64,000 nucleotides of DNA from Synergistaceae bacterium (GTDB taxonomy: Bacteria > Synergistota > Synergistia > Synergistales > Aminobacteriaceae). The notes under the pieces were generated by a model. The model had not been told where the DNA came from, made no database searches, and saw only the letters and a list, made by a program, of their open reading frames with translations. The DNA lies in NCBI GenBank assembly GCA_017445405.1, contig JAFSUD010000042.1, forward strand, positions 1-64,000, given 5' to 3'. Position 1 is the first letter of the stretch, and each line of letters begins with the position of its first letter. The position numbers and the translations under genes are program-made. Below, in pieces: positions 10,469 through 19,409 of the stretch.

Positions 10469-10662
10469 ACAGCAAGCCCCCCCCTGCCGTTCATGAACAG
10501 GGGGAATATTTTTTACAGCAGGACAGGAATAAAGATACTGAGCGTTCGTATAAGTACTACATAGAACACGGCCTTCCGGATGAGGTTAGAATACCATAGA
10601 CAGCAAGAACCCCCCTGCCGTTCATGAACAGGGGAATATTTTTTACAGCAGGACAGGAATAA
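10403..10662. repeat. tandem duplication (about 130 bp x2) of the licD 3' end and terminator
   Basis: The copy starting at 10534 repeats the sequence from 10403. It includes the last codons (TERSYKYYIE...), the stop and the C-rich hairpin. The copies differ by a few substitutions and by one base in the G run. The parent gene is unaffected. Confidence 0.92.
10480..10514 (+). terminator. Rho-independent terminator of the second licD
   Basis: CCCCCTG / CAGGGGG stem followed by AATATTTTTT. A second copy lies at 10611-10645 in the duplicated unit. The C run (10477-10484) is part of the stem. Confidence 0.85.
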
Positions 10663-12133
10663 TCTTAGTGCCCAGAAAATCAATGATGTATCCGCCGAAT
10701 AATCCCGTCAGAACTGCTCCAGCACTCAGAAACAATAACGGTATCTTCATGTTCACAGTCAATTCCTTCAGAGGAACTACCCGCGTGTAGTCGTAATCTT
10801 CGCCCGGGAAAAACGCATCCGTAACTATCGGCAGCAAATACCCCGCCGTCAGCAATGCACTCACCATCAGCACAATCACGCCTACAATTCCCAGCGTCCC
10901 TAAGCCTAAAGCTCCTGAAGCCATATACCACTTGGCCACAAATCCCCCGCTCACAGGAAGCCCAATTAGTGAGACAGAAGCCAATGCAAAACACGTCATA
11001 GTGATAGGAAGTTCTTTGCCTACTCCCCGCAATTGGTCAGCATAGTGATAGTTCGCTCCCTCAAGCGTGAAGTAAATCACCACTCCCGCACTCAGGAACA
11101 GGCAGCTCTTCGCCATCGCATGTGCCGCTATCTGCATCACAGCTCCCCTCACTCCGTCAGCGTTCAGCAGCATCATCGCAAACACTACATACGACACCTG
11201 ACTCACGCTCGACCATGCTATGCGTTTCTTGAGGTGCTTCTCGACATACGCCATCATTGAGCCTGTAAAGATGGTGAGCAGTGCCATGCAGATTATTGCT
11301 GTCTGAACCCACGTCCCTCTCAGGAAATCATCTCCCACAACGTAATAGATGACCCTGAACATCGCGATAACTCCCGCCTTCGTGATCAGTCCCGACAGCA
11401 CGGCACTCGCAGGTGTAGGAGCGACAGGGTGAGCAGTCGGCAGCCATGCATGAAGCGGAAACATTCCCGCCTTCGCCCCGAAGCCCACAAGAGTCAGGAA
11501 CGTAACCGTCCGCAGCATTCCTTCATTGTGTTCTGCAGTTATGCGCGCCATATCGAGCACTCCTCCGGGCGTAAACTCCATCGAGACTCCGTAGACCTGA
11601 AAGAAGAAGAATCCCCCGAGAGCAAGAGCTGCTCCCGCAAGTGAGTACAGCAGGTATGACACCGTAGCGCGTATTGCTTCTCTCTGCTGGGAGTGCATCA
11701 CCAGCGGCAGGGTCATAAACGTCATCAGCTCATAGAACAGGTAGAGCGTGAGTAGGTTTGCTGCACATGCCACGCCGATTAGTATTCCGAACGTTGACAG
11801 GAAGAAACAGTAGAAGCGGTCAACAGGAGGCCTCCGTCTCAGGTACTCGAAAGCATAAAGCGTAACCAGCGGCCATATGAATGACACGAGGCACGCAAAA
11901 GCTCTCGCGGGGTAATCCATCCTGAAGGCAATTGACAATGTAGAGGTTACCCGCCATAACACTATAAGCTCCTCGCTAGTCATGAACGCAGATGCGAACG
12001 TCAGGCCTGCAGCAATAAATGTCATCACGCCGACGTAAATATGAGTGTCCTCAAAGATAGGCCGAGAGAACAGCGCGAACCCTGCCAGAATAGGAAAGAG
12101 TATCGGAATCAGAGTCAAGTATGTGTTGCTCAT
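10643..12133 (-). CDS. Mrp/Mbh antiporter D-type subunit (second copy in the operon)
   Basis: 496 residues with about 13-14 membrane segments, of the NuoL/M/N-MrpD proton/cation channel family. KAGMFPLHAWLPTAHPVAPTPASAVLSG contains the conserved Lys and His-Pro of these subunits, and a second conserved HAMAKSCLFLSAG lies near residue 325. It is the last gene of the antiporter operon. Its start overlaps the stop of a chimeric 97-codon ORF by ATGA. It is divergent in sequence from the other D subunit at 12420-13925, as in operons where two D-type subunits carry separate ion paths. Confidence 0.9.
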   Translation of the reverse strand: MSNTYLTLIPILFPILAGFALFSRPIFEDTHIYVGVMTFIAAGLTFASAFMTSEELIVLWRVTSTLSIAFRMDYPARAFACLVSFIWPLVTLYAFEYLRRRPPVDRFYCFFLSTFGILIGVACAANLLTLYLFYELMTFMTLPLVMHSQQREAIRATVSYLLYSLAGAALALGGFFFFQVYGVSMEFTPGGVLDMARITAEHNEGMLRTVTFLTLVGFGAKAGMFPLHAWLPTAHPVAPTPASAVLSGLITKAGVIAMFRVIYYVVGDDFLRGTWVQTAIICMALLTIFTGSMMAYVEKHLKKRIAWSSVSQVSYVVFAMMLLNADGVRGAVMQIAAHAMAKSCLFLSAGVVIYFTLEGANYHYADQLRGVGKELPITMTCFALASVSLIGLPVSGGFVAKWYMASGALGLGTLGIVGVIVLMVSALLTAGYLLPIVTDAFFPGEDYDYTRVVPLKELTVNMKIPLLFLSAGAVLTGLFGGYIIDFLGTKIIPVLL

Positions 12134-12645
12134 AGTACGTTCACCCCTCTAGTTATGAGCCTCAGCAATGGCATACAGAACAGCCCCAGGTAAAAGTTCA
12201 GCATCAGGAACATAAACATTGTGAAGTTGTAGAGCTTCGTGGGGGCACTGGCTGTGAAGTTCCTGCGGGCATTCTCATTGTGAGTCATGATTACGATTAC
12301 TGCAGGGATATAGTATAACGCGTTGAGGACGGAGCTTAACGCAAGAATAAGCCGTGAGAACAGCGCGACCCCTCCCAGAATAAGAAAGAGTATCGGAATC
12401 AGAGTCAAGTATGTGTTGCTCATAGTACGTTCACCCCTCTAGTTATGAGCCTCAGCAATGGCATACAGAACAGCCCCAGGTAAAAGTTCAGCATCAGGAA
12501 CATGAACATTGTGAAGTTGTAGAGCTTCGTGGGGGCACTGGCTGTAAAGTTCCTGCGGGCATCCTCATTGTGAGTCATGATTACGATTACTGCAGGGACA
12601 TAGTACAGCGCGTTGAGGACTGAGCTTAACGCAAGGGCAGCAATT
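12066..12645. repeat. tandem duplication (290 bp x2) across the junction of the two D-subunit genes
   Basis: The stretch holding the 3' end of the upstream gene and the first ~24 codons of the downstream gene occurs twice, offset by exactly 290 bp (GAGAACAGCGCG at 12066 and 12356; the start-codon region at 12131 and 12421). Copies differ by scattered substitutions. Confidence 0.95.
12130..12423 (-). CDS. chimeric 97-residue membrane ORF made by the junction duplication
   Basis: An intact ORF whose first ~24 residues copy the start of the downstream D subunit (MSNTYLTLIPILF) and whose remainder copies the last ~73 residues of the upstream D subunit (ending LITRGVNVL). The join is in frame. 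Both ends keep the ATGA overlaps of the parent genes, so a ribosome would pass through it in order. It would have two or three membrane spans but no ion-channel residues. It is probably a by-product of duplication; whether it is made or has any role is unknown. Confidence 0.55.
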   Translation of the reverse strand: MSNTYLTLIPILFLILGGVALFSRLILALSSVLNALYYIPAVIVIMTHNENARRNFTASAPTKLYNFTMFMFLMLNFYLGLFCMPLLRLITRGVNVL

Positions 12646-13925
12646 ACCCAGACGACAAACTGGCTGTCGAACGAGGCGAGCATGATGCTTAACTTCGACG
12701 CAAACCCAGCAAACGCCGGGACTCCCATCATCGAGCACGCACCTGCAATCAGGCCAAGCCCCGCCCACTTGTTCACGTAGAACGTCCCCATCAGTGCATG
12801 AAGGCCTTTTTTGTGTCCGGCAGCATTGCTCAGGCCTCCCGCAGAAGTAAACAGCATCGGCTTCACGCACGCATGAACTATTATGTGAAGACATGCAGCA
12901 GCTACTCCGGCAGTCGTGTTAAGCCCCATCGCCATAAAGATATACCCCACCTGCGCGACGCTCGACCAGGCAATCATGCGCTTAACGTTCTTTTCCCTGA
13001 GAGCATGAACTGACCCCATAATCATAGACAGCACGCCGAGAATGAATATCACCGTGTCCATTCTGAGGGCGTGTATCACTTCGAGTCCGAACACACGGCA
13101 GAATATCTTGATGATCGTCAGTATATGCCCCTTCAGGACAAGGCCGGAGAGAATCGCACTCGAGGCATTAGTCGAGCTTCCGTGAGCATCAGGCAGCCAT
13201 GACGCAAAAGGGTATAGCGCACTCTTTATTGCTAGGCCTACGGTGATTAAGCCCAGAGAGACTGTCAGCGGCATCATGTAGTTCTTGGTTACGACGAGCA
13301 CCTGAATAGCACTGTGCATGTTCTGCATGAGCAGATGTCCCGTCAGGTCGTAGAGAAGGCATATCGCGATCATCACGAGTCCCGAGCCGACGAGACTCAT
13401 CACAAGATACCTCAATGCAGCCCTTACAGTTTCCGCACCTTCCTTCACGGCGACTATCGAGCAGGCAGCAATCGTGTTTATCTCAATGAACACGTAGGCA
13501 GTGAATAAGTCGTTGGTGTAGGTGAGGGCGAGCAGTGCAGCGGTCAGGAGGTTGACGAGGACGCAGAAGATGTTGCGCCTTGCCGGAGCGATGTCCTCCT
13601 GAGTGGACGAGAAATTGCCCAAGAGCGAGAGGAGCATTGACACGCTGAACACCAACGCCAGAACTGCCTCGAGAGGCCCGGCCCGTAATTCATTGCCCCA
13701 CGGTGCGGGATAATGTCCCATCGCAAAGTTGAATGCTATGCTCTGCCCGGAGTTAGTGAGCGCGTAAAGCAGGTACGCAGACAGAACGCCGACAATGCCT
13801 ATTGCGTAACACGATAGCTTTTCCGGGAGCCTGTTTCTGTCCGGGACAAGCGGAGTGATGATAGCCGTAATCATCATCAGGAAGATACTCACGAACGGAA
13901 TGTTGAACGCAAATATATTAGTCAT
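12420..13925 (-). CDS. mnhD: Mrp/Mnh antiporter subunit D
   Basis: 501 residues, multi-pass, MrpD family. The conserved Lys/Pro/His loop appears as KSALYPFASWLPDAHGSSTNASSAILSG, and HIIVHACVKPMLF gives the second His/Lys cluster. It is a membrane-embedded ion-translocating subunit of the Na+/H+ antiporter. It starts inside the end of mnhC (ATGA overlap) and ends overlapping the chimeric ORF. Confidence 0.93.
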   Translation of the reverse strand: MTNIFAFNIPFVSIFLMMITAIITPLVPDRNRLPEKLSCYAIGIVGVLSAYLLYALTNSGQSIAFNFAMGHYPAPWGNELRAGPLEAVLALVFSVSMLLSLLGNFSSTQEDIAPARRNIFCVLVNLLTAALLALTYTNDLFTAYVFIEINTIAACSIVAVKEGAETVRAALRYLVMSLVGSGLVMIAICLLYDLTGHLLMQNMHSAIQVLVVTKNYMMPLTVSLGLITVGLAIKSALYPFASWLPDAHGSSTNASSAILSGLVLKGHILTIIKIFCRVFGLEVIHALRMDTVIFILGVLSMIMGSVHALREKNVKRMIAWSSVAQVGYIFMAMGLNTTAGVAAACLHIIVHACVKPMLFTSAGGLSNAAGHKKGLHALMGTFYVNKWAGLGLIAGACSMMGVPAFAGFASKLSIMLASFDSQFVVWVIAALALSSVLNALYYVPAVIVIMTHNEDARRNFTASAPTKLYNFTMFMFLMLNFYLGLFCMPLLRLITRGVNVL

Positions 13926-14356
13926 GCCAGCACATCCTCTTCCGCCTGTGAAATCTTGGCCTCAATGTCTTCCTGCTGTTCGGTCATCTTCATCAATGCC
14001 TCGTCAATGTTCAGAGTCCCGTAGTGTTCGTAGAGCCTGAGAGTGAGAGCCAGAGCAAAGGCCGTAACGCTCACGCTGACGACAATACCCGTGAGCACCA
14101 AACCGGCAGGTACAGGGTTGACGTAAACATCAGGATTAGTTACCCAGCCTCCTCCCTCAGCCTGAATCAAGATAGGGGCAGCACGTCCCTCAACATAGCC
14201 CTTAGCTGCAAGGAACAGATACACCGCAGTATCCATGATGTTAAGGCCGATGATTTTCTTGATGAGGTTGCGCTGAAGCAGAAGGTTAGTCAGGCCTATA
14301 CCTGAGAGAATGACTGCTGCAGCCTCGTAATGATTAAGCAATAATTTTTCGAGCAT
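13922..14356 (-). CDS. mnhC: Mrp/Mnh antiporter subunit C (NuoK-like)
   Basis: About 144 residues with three membrane spans; NuoK/MrpC family. GLTNLLLQRNLIKKIIGLNIMDTAVYLF is the conserved first half and GLVLTGIVVSVSVTAFALALTLRLYEHYG the last span. The chosen start (MLEKLLL at 14356) fits the family. A longer in-frame extension to 14428 would run into the upstream gene and looks wrong. The C-terminal tail (QQEDIEAKISQAEEDV) is an acidic extension. Confidence 0.92.
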   Translation of the reverse strand: MLEKLLLNHYEAAAVILSGIGLTNLLLQRNLIKKIIGLNIMDTAVYLFLAAKGYVEGRAAPILIQAEGGGWVTNPDVYVNPVPAGLVLTGIVVSVSVTAFALALTLRLYEHYGTLNIDEALMKMTEQQEDIEAKISQAEEDVLA

Positions 14357-14358
14357 GA

Positions 14359-15345
14359 TTACATGTCCCCCTCGCTGAACAGAGCATAGAACCCGTAAAG
14401 AGTCCCGGCGACGATTAAGCCGACGCATATATCGAGAGGCAGAATGAGTCCTGCGCTTAAGATATTGCCGATCGTGCCCTTAGGAATAATTGAGTGAAGA
14501 TGATTAGCTCCCGTGAAGAATGAGTAGCCTTTGGACAGCGCATAAATCATCAGTGCTGTTGAGCTTGACACAATAAATGTCCGTTCGCTGAAGAATGCAT
14601 GAACTTTCCCGAAGCCGTAAGCGTTGGCCGCAAGAATGAGTGCCGTGCTGAGGATCGCTCCTCCCGAGAAGCCGCCTCCGGGCGAAAGATGGCCGTTGAT
14701 GACGACGACGCAGCCCATCATGAGAATCACAGGTATAGACAGGGAAGCTACGCCCCTGAGTATTGCGTCATCGTGGTGCATGAGCGGAGGGCCTCTCTGC
14801 AGGATTCCGGACTCGGGGTCGTGTGTGTGCGGCTTGGAGTCGTCCTTGAGGGAATTCCGGCGTGATGCTCCGAGAATCATCAGAACGCTGACTGCTGCGG
14901 TGAAGAGCACGGAAGATTCACCGAACGTGTCGAAGGCCCGGTAGTCTAGGATGAGTCCCGCGACGATGTTCTGCGCTCCGGTCTCTCTGCCTCCGTGCTT
15001 GACGTAACGCTCGATCACCTCGTTGTTGGCGGGGTTGCGCTCGTGCCCGAAGGGAGGGAGTTCTGCGACTGTGGCGAGGAGCAGCGAGACGAGGACAATG
15101 CAGAGGAGGACGCTGACTCCGGAGTAGAGCACTGAGAACAGATGAAGGCCGTGAATCTCGAGCCACTGGCTGTAGCGTTCCTTGAGGGTGGCCTCGTGGA
15201 AGCGCGAGTATTTGTCTTTGGGCTTCTGAGTGAAGGGCAGTGCAGGAGGAGGTTCTGCGGGGATAACTTCATTTTCCGGTCTCGGCCCGTTGCCCATTAC
15301 CCAGTTAAAGAATGAGGCCCAGACAGCTTTTAGTTCTTCATTCAA
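14359..15345 (-). CDS. mnhB: fused MbhE-like / Mnh antiporter subunit B
   Basis: 328 residues combining two normally separate parts. Residues ~70-160 match MbhE/MrpA C-terminal type sequence (LPPFGHERNPANNEVIERYV, then LDYRAFDTFGESSVLF). Residues ~195-325 match MnhB (DDAILRGVASLSIPVILMMG, HLSPGGGFSGGAILS). The first ~60 residues are polar and Pro-rich and probably cytoplasmic. AAAGGAG lies upstream of the ATG. It is the first antiporter gene after the two Sel1 genes. Confidence 0.85.
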   Translation of the reverse strand: MNEELKAVWASFFNWVMGNGPRPENEVIPAEPPPALPFTQKPKDKYSRFHEATLKERYSQWLEIHGLHLFSVLYSGVSVLLCIVLVSLLLATVAELPPFGHERNPANNEVIERYVKHGGRETGAQNIVAGLILDYRAFDTFGESSVLFTAAVSVLMILGASRRNSLKDDSKPHTHDPESGILQRGPPLMHHDDAILRGVASLSIPVILMMGCVVVINGHLSPGGGFSGGAILSTALILAANAYGFGKVHAFFSERTFIVSSSTALMIYALSKGYSFFTGANHLHSIIPKGTIGNILSAGLILPLDICVGLIVAGTLYGFYALFSEGDM

Positions 15346-15366
15346 GATTGTGATTCTCCTTTCGTG

Positions 15367-16920
15367 TCAGTCAATATAGCTGCTTTCTCCGTATGTGTGC
15401 GTCATAGCTGAGTATAAGCCTCCTATTGCGCGTCCGGTGTAGAGGTCTGAAAGCGAATGATATACCAGCAATGTATCAAGTGAAGGTTCGGGAGCTTTGC
15501 CCGTCGTCGTCTTTACTGTTGGGCGCGATTTTGAGGCTCTGCGTTCTGTCCGGAGGCTGGCTTCGCGTTCCGATTCTTCGTGGAGTCTCAGAGCATTTGA
15601 TGACTGCTCGTCGCCCTTGTCCTTCGCACGCTTCCACAATGACAGAGCTTTTGATTTGTCGCGCTTCACTCCTTCGCCCTTGTAGTACATAGCTCCGAGA
15701 CGGAACATTGCCTTAACGTCTCCGGTGTCTGCAGCTTTCTTGAACCATTTCGCAGCCTCTGTGTAGTCCCTGTCAGTACCTTCGCCCTCGTAATACATCA
15801 GGCCTGCATTGAACGCAGCAACAGGGTTATACCATTCTTCAGCAGCTTTCTTGTAAAGCCTCAGAGCCTCTGCCTTGTTTTTCTTCACGCCTTCTCCGTT
15901 GTAGTACAGAACGGCCAGGTTGAAATACGCTCCTGCAAAGCCATAATCAGCAGCTTTCTTGTACCACTTGAACGCCTCAGTCTTGCTCTTTCTGACTCCT
16001 TCGCCGCGGTCATAGAGAACTCCCAAGTTGTTTTGTGCCATACAGAAGCCCTGTTCTGCTGATTTCTTGTACCACTTGAAGGCTTCTGCTTTGTTCTGCC
16101 TGACACCTAAGCCCTTATCATACAGAAGGCCTAAGTCATATTGTGCAAATTGATAGCCTTGTTCTGCAGCTTTCTTGTACCATCGTGCAGCAGCAGCATA
16201 ATTCTGCTTCACTCCCTGCCCGTTGCTGTAAAGCTCTCCTAATGCATTCTGCGCAAGAAAATATCCCTGACGCGCTGCCTTGAGGTACCATTGATGCGCT
16301 TCTGAATAATTCTTGTCGCCGTAATAATAGCTGTTCCCCAGCAGGAATTGACCTGCTGCCTCGCCTTCGTCCGCAAGTTCCCTGTACATCTCACGGGCTT
16401 TAGCTTTGTCCTGAGATACTCCTTTTCCGTAAGAATAGCTGTAAGCCAGGTGTAGGCGTTCTGCTAATGTCATGTTTTCACGGGGCACAGCAGCTTTCAG
16501 ATACCATTTCTCTGCTTCGGCCTTATTGGGCTTTACACCGGCAGATGCATCACCGTATTCATACATTACGGCAACTGCGGCTTGGGACATCATGTCTCCG
16601 TTTTCTGCTGCTTTGAGATACCATTTCCACGCTTCGGCTTTGTCCTCATTCACTCCGTCTCCGGCATAGTACAGATTGGCCACTGCTCCTTGTGAGGCTG
16701 CATGTCCATGTTCCGCAGCCTTCAGCCACCACTTGAACGCTTCCGCATGATCCTGTTTTGTGCCCTTGCCGTCATAGTACATCATGGCTAAGTCATACTG
16801 TGCCTTAACGTCTCCGTCTTGAGCTTTCTTCTGCACTTCACTGAAATCATCAGCATAAACAGCTTCAGCACTCAGAAGCACAATTAAGCCAAGTATCAGC
16901 AATGCTGTTTTCCGCATCAT
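15367..16920 (-). CDS. secreted Sel1-repeat protein (517 aa)
   Basis: A signal peptide (MMRKTALLILGLIVLL..AYA-D-like cleavage near residue 23) is followed by about 11 Sel1/TPR-like repeats of ~36 residues with the AxxxLGxxYxxGxGVxxD pattern, then a low-complexity Ser/Lys/Arg stretch. The C-terminal SLDTLLVY motif is shared with the neighbouring Sel1 protein. Sel1 proteins are protein-protein scaffolds; the partner is unknown. AAAGGAGG precedes the ATG. Its place inside an antiporter operon is odd. Confidence 0.85.
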   Translation of the reverse strand: MMRKTALLILGLIVLLSAEAVYADDFSEVQKKAQDGDVKAQYDLAMMYYDGKGTKQDHAEAFKWWLKAAEHGHAASQGAVANLYYAGDGVNEDKAEAWKWYLKAAENGDMMSQAAVAVMYEYGDASAGVKPNKAEAEKWYLKAAVPRENMTLAERLHLAYSYSYGKGVSQDKAKAREMYRELADEGEAAGQFLLGNSYYYGDKNYSEAHQWYLKAARQGYFLAQNALGELYSNGQGVKQNYAAAARWYKKAAEQGYQFAQYDLGLLYDKGLGVRQNKAEAFKWYKKSAEQGFCMAQNNLGVLYDRGEGVRKSKTEAFKWYKKAADYGFAGAYFNLAVLYYNGEGVKKNKAEALRLYKKAAEEWYNPVAAFNAGLMYYEGEGTDRDYTEAAKWFKKAADTGDVKAMFRLGAMYYKGEGVKRDKSKALSLWKRAKDKGDEQSSNALRLHEESEREASLRTERRASKSRPTVKTTTGKAPEPSLDTLLVYHSLSDLYTGRAIGGLYSAMTHTYGESSYID

Positions 16921-16943
16921 TTTAGTATCTTCCTCCTTTGGGG

Positions 16944-18821
16944 TTACCGTACTGACATGCTGTGCAAGCCTCCGGATGAAGGCCTTATTTCTAAGTCAAG
17001 CAGTGCAGTGTAGACCATAAGGGTATCAAGTGATTTTTCGTACAATGCGCTGCTCTTTGCCCTCACGTTTTCTGCAAGCTCTGAAGATGAACGTTTAGCC
17101 GGCTTTGACGGTTTACTCTTTGAAGGAGTGAGGGGCTTATCGGTTCTGGAGGGCGTTTTGCTTTCGGCCTCATAGAGTTTCAGGTACTCCGCAGACTTTG
17201 CGTCTCCCTTGCCCTTCGCTGACTGCCAGCACTCTATTGCTTTCGCCTCGTCGGGTGCTGTCCCCTCTCCCTTGTAATACATAAGCCCCAGGTTGCGCAA
17301 TGCAATTACATTCCCGGTGTCAGCAGCTTTCTTGTACCATGCAAAGGCTTCCGCGTTATCCTGTTTTACGCCCCTGCCCTCGTAGTACATGGCAGCTAAA
17401 TTAGTCTGGGATTGTGTTATGCCTTGTCCGGCTGCCTTGCGGTAAAATTTTGCTGCTTCTGAGTAGTTCTGCTTTACGCCCTTGCCTTCTGAATATGCAT
17501 CTCCAAGATTGTTATTTGCATAAGCATTCCCTTGTGCTGCAGATTTCCTGAACCACTTTACAGCTTCGGAATAATTACGCCTGACACCTTCGCCGTTGTA
17601 GTACGCAAGGCCGGTATTGTTCTGTCCTTGTGCATCGCCGTTTTCTGCAGCCTTCCGCATCCACTTCACAGCCTCAGAATAGCTCTGCTTTACTCCCCTG
17701 CCCCTGTAATACATCACTCCAAGATTATTTTGTGCCATAGCGTAACCTTGCTCTGCTGCCATGCGGTACAATTTCACAGCCTCAGAATAATTCTGACTAA
17801 CGCCTTCGCCTCTCTCGTATGAGACACCAAGAGAATACTGCGCCTCCGGGAGGCTCTGATCTGCTGCTTTGCGATGCCACTTTGCAGCCTCAGAATAATC
17901 CTGCTTCACTCCGTCGCCGAAGTAGTGCATAATCCCTAAATTATTCTGTGCCAAAGCATAACCCTGCTCTGCTGCCCTGCGAAACCATTCAGCAGCTTCC
18001 TTGTAGTCCTGCTTTACTCCCTTGCCGTCGTAATACATCATGCCCAGCTCACACTGCATCTGAGCATCACCTTGTTCTGCTGCCATACGTCCCCACTTTA
18101 CTGTCTCGGAATAATCCTGCTTTACTCCCTGACCGTTATAGTACATGACCGCCATGTTGTACTGTGCCATGATATGTCCTTGTTCAGCAGCCTTCTTGAA
18201 CCACCTTAAGGCTTCTGCATAATCCTTCTTCACTCCATCACCTGAATAGTATAGAAACCCTAGATTATACTGTGCCAAAGCATGGCCTTGCTCTGATGCC
18301 CTGCGAAACCATTTAGCAGCTTCCTTGTAATCCTGCTTTACTCCCTTGCCGTCATAATACATAAGTGCAAGATTGCTTTGCGCAGAATAAAGCCCTTGTT
18401 CAGCAGCCATTCTCCACCATTTCACGGCCTCTGCGTCGCTCTGCTTTACCCCTAAGCCTTCATGATACATAACACCAAGACTGTTTTGTGCATCTGCAAA
18501 CCCGGCATCTGCTGCTTTGTGATACCACTTCAGAGCCTCAGAATAATTCCGATTCACTCCCTCGCCGTGCGCATACATGTAACCTACTGAATACTGAGCG
18601 GCTATATGCCCCTGAGATGCAGCCCGCTCAAGCCACATGAAGGCCGCTGCATAATCCTGATTTACGCCTCTGCCAGCGTAATACATACCGGCCAAGTCAT
18701 ATTGCGCTTGGGAGTTTCCAGCCTGAGCCTTCCTCTGAAGTTCGCTTAGACTGTCAGCAAATGCAGGTATCCCGCTCAGAAGCATTGACGCACATATCAT
18801 CAACGCTAGAAATCTACGCAT
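16944..18821 (-). CDS. secreted Sel1-repeat protein (626 aa)
   Basis: A signal peptide (MMRRFLALMICASMLLSGIPAFA-D) precedes about 14 regular 36-residue Sel1 repeats, a Ser/Lys/Pro-rich linker, then SLDTLMVYTALLDLE resembling the C-terminus of the 15367 protein. The two are tandem paralogues. The start overlaps the stop of the upstream DUF4040 subunit gene (TGATG), so it is translated as part of the antiporter operon. Probably periplasmic. Confidence 0.85.
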   Translation of the reverse strand: MRRFLALMICASMLLSGIPAFADSLSELQRKAQAGNSQAQYDLAGMYYAGRGVNQDYAAAFMWLERAASQGHIAAQYSVGYMYAHGEGVNRNYSEALKWYHKAADAGFADAQNSLGVMYHEGLGVKQSDAEAVKWWRMAAEQGLYSAQSNLALMYYDGKGVKQDYKEAAKWFRRASEQGHALAQYNLGFLYYSGDGVKKDYAEALRWFKKAAEQGHIMAQYNMAVMYYNGQGVKQDYSETVKWGRMAAEQGDAQMQCELGMMYYDGKGVKQDYKEAAEWFRRAAEQGYALAQNNLGIMHYFGDGVKQDYSEAAKWHRKAADQSLPEAQYSLGVSYERGEGVSQNYSEAVKLYRMAAEQGYAMAQNNLGVMYYRGRGVKQSYSEAVKWMRKAAENGDAQGQNNTGLAYYNGEGVRRNYSEAVKWFRKSAAQGNAYANNNLGDAYSEGKGVKQNYSEAAKFYRKAAGQGITQSQTNLAAMYYEGRGVKQDNAEAFAWYKKAADTGNVIALRNLGLMYYKGEGTAPDEAKAIECWQSAKGKGDAKSAEYLKLYEAESKTPSRTDKPLTPSKSKPSKPAKRSSSELAENVRAKSSALYEKSLDTLMVYTALLDLEIRPSSGGLHSMSVR

Positions 18822-19078
18822 CACTTTTCCTCTCCGTCCTTGTGCCCCATCTGCCCGATCTTACGCAGCGCAAGAAAGAACAGCACGCTCGTTACTCCTG
18901 CACCGACCGCTGCCTCTGTTATCGCAAGGTCAGGCGACCTCAGCAATACCCAGATTACCGCCATCACAAGACTGTAGCTCATGAAGATTATTATTGAGTT
19001 CAGAAGGTTGCTTGATATAGACACAGCTATTGCGCACACTATCAGGAAGATTAACAGCAGCCACTCAATTATCAGCAT
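18821..19078 (-). CDS. Mrp/Mbh antiporter DUF4040 (MbhD-like) subunit
   Basis: 85 residues with three hydrophobic segments. VLLRSPDLAITEAAVGAGVTSVLFFLAL is the hallmark of the DUF4040/MbhD part of MrpA-type proteins. Here it is a separate subunit. It overlaps mnhG by 14 bp upstream and the Sel1 gene downstream. Confidence 0.88.
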   Translation of the reverse strand: MLIIEWLLLIFLIVCAIAVSISSNLLNSIIIFMSYSLVMAVIWVLLRSPDLAITEAAVGAGVTSVLFFLALRKIGQMGHKDGEEK

Positions 19079-19409
19079 CAGGCTTTTCCCCTTTCGTCAT
19101 GTCCACAAAATCACAGATAAGCTCAAGCTCCGGATTAGTCTTCACCTCAGCACGCGCCACAAGATGACTCGCTGAAGGGTTGCACAGCCACAGGAACACT
19201 ATAACCAGTGCCAGCTTCAGGGAAAACACGTTCCAGCCTGAGAGCACAATTAATCCTGCTATAATCAGCAGTGCTCCCATAGAGTCGCATTTGGAGGCAG
19301 CATGTATCCTGTTCAGCATATGCGAGAACCTGAATATTCCTACCGTCGCAACACCAAGCGTGAAAAGCCCCGTCAATATCAGCACTCCGGCAATAATTAC
19401 ACGTATCAT
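19065..19409 (-). CDS. mnhG: Mrp/Mnh antiporter subunit G
   Basis: 114 residues; MnhG/PhaG family with three spans. GVATVGIFRFSHMLNRIHAASKCDSMGALLIIAG is the conserved core. The ATG at 19409 is preceded by the last copy of a 93-bp tandem repeat derived from its own first codons plus the mnhF 3' end, with a GAGGG-type ribosome binding site kept in each copy. Confidence 0.92.
   Translation of the reverse strand: MIRVIIAGVLILTGLFTLGVATVGIFRFSHMLNRIHAASKCDSMGALLIIAGLIVLSGWNVFSLKLALVIVFLWLCNPSASHLVARAEVKTNPELELICDFVDMTKGEKPDADN

Noticed and set aside
12130-12423. True extra antiporter subunit
   Set aside because: Every part is a near copy of the flanking genes, so it is a duplication product rather than a separate subunit.
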